Shown: one piece after another, positions 5,609 to 11,607 of the stretch
Layout: the number at the start of each line of letters is the position of its first letter
Numbering within the stretch: the first letter of the stretch is position 1
NCBI GenBank assembly: GCA_934573945.1
Contig: CAKTMQ010000041.1
Coordinates: 1 to 11,607 of the forward strand
Length of the DNA stretch: 11,607 nt
Direction: 5' to 3'
DNA from: an uncultured Oscillospiraceae bacterium
Lineage (GTDB): Bacteria > Bacillota > Clostridia > Oscillospirales > Oscillospiraceae
Notes under the pieces: generated by a model
The model's input: the letters and a program-made list of their open reading frames with translations, nothing else
What the model was told of the DNA's origin: nothing
The model's database searches: none
Made by a program: the position numbers and the translations under genes

Positions 5609-7994
5609 ACTCTTTACACAGCCTCATACCTTTTTGCTGGACGGCGGCATGGGCACCATGCTGCAGGCCTCCGGCCTGAGGCTGGGCGCCCGGCCGGAGG
5701 AACTGAACATCACCGACCCGGCGCTGATCCGCGGGATCCACGCCATGTACGCCGAGGCGGGCAGCCGGATCCTCAACACCAATACCTTCGGCGCCTCTCC
5801 CCACAAGCTGAAGGGCAGCCCCTATACGCTGGAGCAGATCATCGCCGCCGGTGTGAACTGCTGTAAGGAGGCAGGCGCCCCCCACGGTGCGCTGACGGCA
5901 CTGGACATCGGCCCGCTGGGCGAGCTGCTGGCGCCCATCGGCACCCTGCCCTTTGAGGATGCGGTGGCGGAATTCGCCCAGATCGTCCGCGCCGGCGTCA
6001 AGGCCGGCGCCGATCTGGTGGTGGTGGAGACCTTCACCGACCTCTATGAGCTGAAAGCGGCGCTGCTGGCAGTGAAAGAGCATTCCACGCTGCCGGTGCT
6101 GGCCAGCATGAGCTTTGAGGCGGACGGCCGCACCTTCACCGGCTGCACGGTGGAGAGCTTTGCCGCCACCGCCCGCGGCCTGGGCGCCGATGCGCTGGGC
6201 ATCAACTGCTCCCTGGGACCCAATGAGATCCTGCCCATGGCGCAGCGTCTGGCGGCGGCGGTGCCGGGGGACTTCCCGGTGTTCGTCAAGCCCAACGCCG
6301 GACTGCCCCGGGCGGACGGCAGCGGCTACGACATCACCCCCGAGACCTTTGCCCAACAGATGATACCCTACCGGGAGCTGGGGCTGTTTGCCGCCGGCGG
6401 CTGCTGCGGCACCACGCCGGACTTCATCCGGCAGCTGCGCACCGTGCTGTCGGGCTGCGAGACAGGCCGTCCGGCGCACCCCATGCCCTCCGTGATCTGC
6501 TCGCCGGTGACGTGTGTCACCGTGGGCGGTATCACCGTGGTAGGCGAGCGGATCAACCCCACCGGTAAAAAGCGCTTTCAGCAGGCGCTGCGGCAGGGGG
6601 ATCTGGACTATATCATGGAACAGGCGGTGGCGCAGTCCGAGGAGGGCGCTCAGCTGCTGGACATCAACGTGGGCGCTCCGGAGGTGGACGAGCCCGCCCT
6701 GATGGAGCAGGCGGTGCGGGCGGTGCAGAGCGTCGTCAGCCAGCCGCTGCAGCTGGATTCCTCCCACGTGGAGGCGCTGGCACGGGGGCTGCGCGCCTAT
6801 AACGGCAAGCCCCTGGTCAACTCCGTCAACGGCGCTCCCGCCGTGCTGGAGCACATCCTGCCTCTGTGCAAAAAATACGGCGCCGCCGTGATCGGCCTGA
6901 CCGTGGACGGCCACGGGATCCCCGCCACCGCCGAGGGGCGGGTAGCCGTAGCGCGCCGCATCCGGGACGCCGCGCTGGCCGCCGGGATCCCGGCGGAGGA
7001 CATCTATATCGACTGTCTGGCGCTGACAGCCAGCGCCCAGCAGGAGGACGTGCTGGTCACACTGGAGGCGCTGGCGCGCTGCAAGCGGGAGCTGGGTGTC
7101 CGCACCATCCTGGGCGTGTCCAACATCAGCTTCGGTCTGCCCTGCCGCGGCTATCTCAACGCCGCCTTTCTGACACTGGCCATGCAGGCCGGGCTGGATC
7201 TGGCCATTATCGATCCCGCCGGATCAGATGAGATGGGCGCCGTGGCTGCCTACCGGGTACTGACCAACCGCGACCGGCAGAGCGCCGCCTACATCGCCCG
7301 CTACCAGCACCACGCCGCCCCCGCAGCTGCCGCCGTGCAGAGCACACCGGCAGCCGACAGCTCCTACGATTCCCTGATCAAGGCCGTGGTACAGGGGCTG
7401 AAGGGCGAAGCGGCGGCTGCCGCCTCGGCACTGCTGCGGACGGAGGAGCCGCTGGCGCTGGTGGACAGTGCTCTGATCCCGGCGCTGGATCAGGTGGGCG
7501 CCAGCTATGAGGCGGGCACCGTGTTCCTGCCCCAGCTGCTGCAGGCGGCCAGCGCCGCCCAGAGCGCCTTTGACGCCATCCGGGGCGCTCTGGCCGGGAA
7601 GACCGACGCCCCGACCGACAGCAAGGGACGCATCATTCTGGCCACGGTCAAGGGCGACGTGCATGACATCGGCAAGAACATCGTCAAGGTCATTCTGGAA
7701 AACTACGGCTTCGCGGTCACGGATCTGGGACGGGACGTACCGCCGGAGGCGGTGGTGGAGGCGGTGGTGCAGAAGGACGTGCATCTGGTAGGGCTCTCCG
7801 CCCTGATGACCACCACACTCAAGAGCATGGAGGAGACCATTGCCGCGCTTCACGCGGCGTGTCCGGACTGCCGGGTGGTGGCCGGCGGCGCGGTGCTGAC
7901 GCCGGAATACGCCCACAAGATCGGCGCCGACTACTACGCCAGGGACGCCAAGCAGACCGTGGACATCGCCAAGGCTTTTTTTGCCGGTGAATGA
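5595..7994 (+). CDS. metH: Cobalamin-dependent methionine synthase lacking the activation domain
   Basis: MetH moves the methyl group of 5-methyl-tetrahydrofolate to homocysteine through methylcobalamin, making methionine. Domains in order over 799 residues are as follows. The homocysteine-binding barrel (about 1-290) has zinc ligands Cys205 (GINCS), Cys270 and Cys271 (GGCCGTT). The pterin-binding barrel (about 305-555) carries GERINPTGKKRF and LDINVGAP. An Ala/Pro-rich linker (about 570-585) is followed by a four-helix cap (about 588-665). The B12-binding Rossmann domain (about 675-799) has D688-V-H690-D-I-G693, where His690 is the cobalt ligand. The AdoMet activation domain is absent and is encoded just upstream. 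An in-frame ATG at 5550 exists, but I chose GTG at 5595: GAGG lies 8 nt before it and the protein then begins at the usual MQISELF position. The 14-nt overlap with the preceding gene suggests translational coupling. Length and motif spacing are normal for the split type. Confidence 0.95.
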   Translation: MQISELFTQPHTFLLDGGMGTMLQASGLRLGARPEELNITDPALIRGIHAMYAEAGSRILNTNTFGASPHKLKGSPYTLEQIIAAGVNCCKEAGAPHGALTALDIGPLGELLAPIGTLPFEDAVAEFAQIVRAGVKAGADLVVVETFTDLYELKAALLAVKEHSTLPVLASMSFEADGRTFTGCTVESFAATARGLGADALGINCSLGPNEILPMAQRLAAAVPGDFPVFVKPNAGLPRADGSGYDITPETFAQQMIPYRELGLFAAGGCCGTTPDFIRQLRTVLSGCETGRPAHPMPSVICSPVTCVTVGGITVVGERINPTGKKRFQQALRQGDLDYIMEQAVAQSEEGAQLLDINVGAPEVDEPALMEQAVRAVQSVVSQPLQLDSSHVEALARGLRAYNGKPLVNSVNGAPAVLEHILPLCKKYGAAVIGLTVDGHGIPATAEGRVAVARRIRDAALAAGIPAEDIYIDCLALTASAQQEDVLVTLEALARCKRELGVRTILGVSNISFGLPCRGYLNAAFLTLAMQAGLDLAIIDPAGSDEMGAVAAYRVLTNRDRQSAAYIARYQHHAAPAAAAVQSTPAADSSYDSLIKAVVQGLKGEAAAAASALLRTEEPLALVDSALIPALDQVGASYEAGTVFLPQLLQAASAAQSAFDAIRGALAGKTDAPTDSKGRIILATVKGDVHDIGKNIVKVILENYGFAVTDLGRDVPPEAVVEAVVQKDVHLVGLSALMTTTLKSMEETIAALHAACPDCRVVAGGAVLTPEYAHKIGADYYARDAKQTVDIAKAFFAGE

Positions 7995-8047
7995 CCCATT
8001 TGTTTTCGGTTCGATCTTTCGGCTTTGCGTTTTCCCTCTGAAACCGG

Positions 8048-8111
8048 CTTTTTGCCCCTATAAAGCCCCCCCTTTTTACCCCATAAACACCCCCTTTTTA
8101 CCCGTATAAAT
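8048..8111. repeat. Three imperfect tandem repeats (CTTTTTRCCCC-type units)
   Basis: Three units start at 8048, 8072 and 8094: CTTTTTGCCCCTATAAAG, CTTTTTACCCCATAAAC and CTTTTTACCCGTATAAAT, spaced 24 and 22 bp and joined by C-rich runs. They lie just after the metH stop and before its terminator hairpin. Each unit ends in an A/T-rich ATAAA. The base composition (C and T runs) differs sharply from the surrounding genes. The role is unknown. Confidence 0.6.
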
Positions 8112-8114
8112 CAC

Positions 8115-8160
8115 ACCGCCGCCGGACGGGGAATGATCCTCGTCCGGCGGCGGTATTTTC
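8115..8160 (+). terminator. Intrinsic terminator of the methionine synthase operon
   Basis: A perfect 14-bp GC-rich stem (ACCGCCGCCGGACG at 8115-8128 with its complement at 8141-8154), extendable inward by wobble pairs, is followed by TATTTT. It is 120 nt after the metH stop. Confidence 0.8.
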
Positions 8161-8169
8161 CCGACAGAT

Positions 8170-8189
8170 ATACCGTCGATCGATGGTAT
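8170..8189. other. Near-perfect 20-bp palindrome in the metH-fprA gap
   Basis: ATACC and GGTAT flank a TCGATCGA core; 18 of 20 positions are self-complementary, the two exceptions being positions 6 and 15. It lies between the two terminator hairpins of convergent genes, so a promoter role is unlikely. It could be a protein-binding site or chance. Confidence 0.35.
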
Positions 8190-8219
8190 CAAAAGTCGAT
8201 GCCATTCCGGCGATAAGCG

Positions 8220-8254
8220 AACAGGAGCGCCGTACGACAGACGGCGCTCCTGTT
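8220..8254 (-). terminator. Hairpin downstream of the flavodiiron gene (probably bidirectional)
   Basis: A perfect 14-bp stem, AACAGGAGCGCCGT (8220-8233) with its complement at 8241-8254, encloses a 7-nt loop, about 33 nt beyond the stop codon of the minus-strand gene. No long U-run follows. It also stands in the path of any readthrough from metH. Confidence 0.65.
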
Positions 8255-8286
8255 GATTGATGTTCCAATTTTTCCCAAATGCGTGA

Positions 8287-9444
8287 TCAGCCCAGCAGCT
8301 CGTCGGCCAGAGCGTCCAGCTGTGCCAGAGTGTCCGCCGTCATGGCCGAGCGGATGGTCACGATACTGCCCAGATGCAGCTCCTTGCCGGACTCCAGCAT
8401 CTTCTGCATCTCCTTGCCGGCGGTGGGCGCCCAGGTGCCGTTTTCGATAAAGGCCAGCTGGCGGTTCTGGTAGTTCCGCTCCGTCAGATGGTCGATAAAT
8501 TCTTTCATAGCGGGGAACACATGGCCGTTATAGGTGGTGGTGGCCAGCACCAGCTTTCCGTAGCGGAAGGCATCCTCCACCGCCTCCGCCCAGTCGTCCC
8601 GCTGCAGGCAGGTCACGGTGACCTTGGAGCAGCCCTTGTCCAGCAGCTTCTGCGCCAGCGCCTCCACCGCCTTTTCGGTGTTGCCGTACACGGAGGTGTA
8701 GGCGATGACGACGCCCTCGCTCTCCACACCGTAGGACGACCAGATCTGATACAGCCGCAGGCTCTCCGCCAGCGCTTCACCGGTCAGCACCGGGCCGTGG
8801 AGCGGGCAGATGGTCTGGATGTCCACACCGGCGGCCTTTTTCAGCAGCGCCTGCACCTGTACACCGAACTTGCCCACGATGCCGAAGTAATAGCGCCGCG
8901 CCTCGCAGGCCCAGTCGTCCTCCGGCGTATCCAGCGCGCCGAATTCGCCGAAGCCGTCGGCGGAGAAAAGCACCTTGTCCTGGGCGTCATAGGTGACGAT
9001 CACCTCCGGCCAGTGCACCATGGGCGCCGTCAGGAACGTGAGGGTACGGCTGCCCAGGGAGAGGGTATGCCCGTCGCCCACCACCAGCCGCCGGTTCTCA
9101 TACTCGTCACCGTAAAACTGCTTCATCATGCGGAAAGCCTGCTGGGAGGCCACCACCGTGGCGGCGGGATAGGTCTCCATGAACCGGGCGATGTTGGCGG
9201 AGTGATCCGGCTCCATGTGCTGCACCACCAGATAGTCCGGGGTACGACCCTGCAGCGTCTCTGCCAGCTTCGCCAGCCACGTGTCGCCGAAGTGCGCGTC
9301 CACCGTGTCCATCACCGCGATCTTCTCGTCCATGATGACATAGGAGTTGTAGGCCATGCCGTGGGGGACGGTGTACTGCCCCTCAAACAGCTCTACCTGA
9401 TGGTCATTAACGCCCACATAATAAACATCTTTTGCGATATACAT
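8287..9444 (-). CDS. fprA: Flavodiiron protein (class A, FprA-type oxygen/nitric oxide reductase)
   Basis: This 385-residue cytoplasmic flavodiiron protein reduces O2 to water and/or NO to N2O, protecting anaerobes. The N-terminal metallo-beta-lactamase-like domain (about 1-240) has the full di-iron ligand set at family spacing: His76-M-Glu78-P-Asp80, His144 (MVHWPE), Asp163 (SADGFGEFG) and His216 (CPLHGPV). The C-terminal flavodoxin domain (about 244-385) has the FMN phosphate loop T250-SVYGNT256. No rubredoxin or flavin reductase domain follows, so electrons must come from separate partners. GGAG lies 8 nt before the ATG. The gene is 86 nt downstream of buk on the same strand; the gap has a hairpin but no clear promoter, suggesting co-transcription with partial attenuation. 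Substrate preference (O2 or NO) cannot be read from the sequence. Confidence 0.92.
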   Translation of the reverse strand: MYIAKDVYYVGVNDHQVELFEGQYTVPHGMAYNSYVIMDEKIAVMDTVDAHFGDTWLAKLAETLQGRTPDYLVVQHMEPDHSANIARFMETYPAATVVASQQAFRMMKQFYGDEYENRRLVVGDGHTLSLGSRTLTFLTAPMVHWPEVIVTYDAQDKVLFSADGFGEFGALDTPEDDWACEARRYYFGIVGKFGVQVQALLKKAAGVDIQTICPLHGPVLTGEALAESLRLYQIWSSYGVESEGVVIAYTSVYGNTEKAVEALAQKLLDKGCSKVTVTCLQRDDWAEAVEDAFRYGKLVLATTTYNGHVFPAMKEFIDHLTERNYQNRQLAFIENGTWAPTAGKEMQKMLESGKELHLGSIVTIRSAMTADTLAQLDALADELLG

Positions 9445-9468
9445 ACCTTCGTCTCCTTATCTGAATCT

Positions 9469-9505
9469 GAGAAAGTCCCGATTGCTCATGCAGTCGGGAC
9501 TTCTC
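9469..9505 (-). terminator. Hairpin between buk and fprA (possible attenuator)
   Basis: The arms 9469-9481 and 9494-9505 pair over 12 bp with one bulged A and a GC-rich core (GTCCCGA/TCGGGAC). On the transcript the stem ends in ACTTTCTC, a poor U-run, so it may terminate only partly, or it may mark or protect a processing site ahead of fprA. Confidence 0.5.
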
Positions 9506-9530
9506 GCCTTGGCTGTATTGCCGCGATCTC

Positions 9531-10598
9531 TTAGTAGGTTCTGGCAGGCTCCTCGCCCTTGAGCACGCGCAGCGCGCCCTGTGCCAGCGCCAGCAGCTCG
9601 TCCTCGCCGGGATACACGGTGATGGGGGCGATCCAGCTGACCATCTCAGAGATGGCGTCCACCGTCTCCTTGCCGTAGGCGATGCCGCCGGTGAGAATGA
9701 TCTGATCCACCTTGCCGTGCATGACGGCGGCCATGGCGCCGATCTCCTTGCCGATCTGATAGTGGAAGGCATCCACCACCTCGGCCACCTTCTTGTCGCC
9801 CTCGTCGGCCATCTTCAGCAGGTCGCGCATATCGTTGGAGCCGGTGTAGGCCACCAGACCGCCGCGGCCGGAGAGCATCTTGCGCACCTCAGCCTCGGTG
9901 TACTTGCCGCTGAAGCACAGCGTGACCATCTGACCGGTAGGCAGGCTGCCGGAGCGCTCCGGGGTGAAGGGGCCGTCGCCATCCAGCGCGTTCTGGGTGT
10001 CGATCACGCTGCCCTTGACGTGGGCGCCGATGGAGCAGCCGCCGCCCATGTGGCAGACGATCAGGTTCAGATCCTCGTACTTCTTGCCCTGCTCCTTGGC
10101 AAAGCGCTTGGCCACGGCCTTCTGGTTCAGGGCGTGGAAAATGCTGGTGCGCTCAAACAGGGGATGACCGGCATAGCGCGCCACGGGCGCCAGCTCGTCC
10201 ACCACCACGGGGTCAACGATATAAGAGGGAACGCCCAGCATATCGCCGATCTCGCGGGCGATCATGCCGCCCAGGTTGGAGGCGTGCTGTCCCTGCACGC
10301 CCACGGTGCAGTCGTGCACCAGCCGGTCGCTGATGGCGTAGGTGCCGCCGCGGATGGGAGCCAGCAGACCGCCGCGGCCGGATACGGCGGAGAGGGTAGA
10401 CGCGTCAAAGCCCTCTTCCTTCAGCGCTGCCAGAACCAGCTCACGGCGCCAGTCCTTCTGGGCGGGGATGGAGTCAAAACGGGCGATCTCCTCTGCGCTG
10501 TGGCGCAGCGTTTTGTCGAAGAGCAGCGTCTCGTCCTCATAGACGCCGATCTTGGTGGAAGTAGAGCCGGGGTTGATAACAAGGATCCTGTAAGCCAT
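9531..10598 (-). CDS. buk: Butyrate kinase
   Basis: This cytoplasmic kinase of the acetokinase family makes ATP and butyrate from butyryl-phosphate and ADP; some relatives prefer branched-chain substrates such as isobutyrate. At 355 residues it matches the usual family length. Visible motifs are the N-terminal phosphate-1 loop [13 protein letters not shown] (8-20), [15 protein letters not shown] (73-87), the phosphate-2 region [12 protein letters not shown] (182-193), [11 protein letters not shown] (208-217) and the adenosine region ILTGGIAYG (301-309). The ATG has AGGAGG 8 nt upstream and a strong promoter about 50 nt away. The usual partner ptb (phosphate butyryltransferase), which normally precedes buk, is absent: upstream lies the divergent metG leader. 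The following co-directional gene encodes a flavodiiron protein. The family call is firm; the exact acyl substrate is not. Confidence 0.95.
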   Translation of the reverse strand: MAYRILVINPGSTSTKIGVYEDETLLFDKTLRHSAEEIARFDSIPAQKDWRRELVLAALKEEGFDASTLSAVSGRGGLLAPIRGGTYAISDRLVHDCTVGVQGQHASNLGGMIAREIGDMLGVPSYIVDPVVVDELAPVARYAGHPLFERTSIFHALNQKAVAKRFAKEQGKKYEDLNLIVCHMGGGCSIGAHVKGSVIDTQNALDGDGPFTPERSGSLPTGQMVTLCFSGKYTEAEVRKMLSGRGGLVAYTGSNDMRDLLKMADEGDKKVAEVVDAFHYQIGKEIGAMAAVMHGKVDQIILTGGIAYGKETVDAISEMVSWIAPITVYPGEDELLALAQGALRVLKGEEPARTY

Positions 10599-10650
10599 TT
10601 TTTGTTCCTCCTATGTATGGTAATTCGCCACAATGAAATTTCCGCCCCTT

Positions 10651-10679
10651 ATTATACAAAATTTTCCCAAGGCTGTAAA
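10651..10679 (-). promoter_or_regulatory. Promoter of buk(-fprA)
   Basis: On the minus strand TTTACA (plus 10674-10679) and TATAAT (plus 10651-10656) are 17 nt apart, a near-consensus housekeeping promoter. The leader to the buk ATG is about 45 nt. It is back to back with the metG promoter, about 33 bp away. Confidence 0.75.
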
Positions 10680-10711
10680 GCATGATTTTATACAGAAAAG
10701 GGGATGGACGG

Positions 10712-10740
10712 TTGACAAGTTGCACATTTTAGAGTATGAT
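10712..10740 (+). promoter_or_regulatory. Promoter of the T-box-metG transcript
   Basis: A perfect -35 TTGACA (10712-10717) and -10 TATGAT (10735-10740) are separated by 17 nt. Transcription would start near 10747, which leaves a leader of about 390 nt holding the T-box. Confidence 0.85.
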
Positions 10741-10746
10741 ACCTAA

Positions 10747-11607
<861 letters not shown>

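Noticed and set aside
5505..6914. Long (469-codon) minus-strand open frame opposite metH
   Set aside because: It is a GC-skew shadow: rich in Gln, His, Gly and Arg, no family motifs, and it lies entirely opposite well-supported reactivase and metH coding sequence. The same reasoning removes the long frames opposite dacF, fprA, buk and DUF4317.
8048..8111. CRISPR array
   Set aside because: There are only three degenerate units with short C-rich spacers, no unique spacers of about 30 bp and no cas genes.

Overview
The window looks like chromosomal DNA from a GC-rich, strictly anaerobic Clostridia member. The best guess is the gut Oscillospiraceae/Ruminococcaceae group (Flavonifractor, Lawsonibacter or Oscillibacter-like). 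The pointers are a T-box leader, butyrate kinase, a flavodiiron protein, an S11 DacF-type carboxypeptidase, a DUF4317 protein, strong GC bias at third codon positions and AGGAGG-type ribosome sites. The genus is an inference. No transposase, integrase, phage gene or CRISPR array is visible, so this is mostly ordinary core genome.

Layout. (1) 1-1902, minus strand: a D,D-carboxypeptidase (dacF-like), a structured non-coding gap of about 370-400 bp, then the N-terminal part of glucose-6-phosphate isomerase (pgi), cut by the window start and with its own promoter. (2) 2030-2585, plus strand: tRNA-Gly(CCC) with promoter and terminator, then a lone barstar-type RNase inhibitor with its own promoter and a hairpin. 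(3) 2634-4752, minus strand: a DUF4317 protein followed 60 nt later by a DUF2238/YjdF-like membrane protein, read from one good promoter. (4) 4843-8154, plus strand: a two-gene methionine synthase operon in which the reactivation domain is a separate upstream gene overlapping metH, closed by a strong terminator. (5) 8048-8254: a gap between convergent genes with imperfect tandem repeats, a palindrome and two hairpins. (6) 8287-10679, minus strand: butyrate kinase (buk), then a flavodiiron protein (fprA-like), with one promoter ahead of buk. (7) 10712-11607, plus strand: a consensus promoter, a methionine-specific T-box riboswitch with terminator, and the start of methionyl-tRNA synthetase (metG), cut by the window end.

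How the genes relate. MetH plus its detached reactivase makes methionine from homocysteine with cobalamin. MetG charges tRNA-Met, and its T-box raises metG expression when uncharged tRNA-Met accumulates. Buk gives ATP from butyryl-phosphate in fermentation, and the co-directional flavodiiron protein removes O2 or NO. PGI belongs to sugar catabolism and DacF to peptidoglycan trimming. No single new multi-gene system stands out. The points most worth checking are the split MetH and the inverted repeat touching its promoter, the lone barstar, the DUF4317/membrane-protein pair, the buk-fprA pairing without ptb, and two unexplained non-coding repeat regions (611-700 and 8048-8111).
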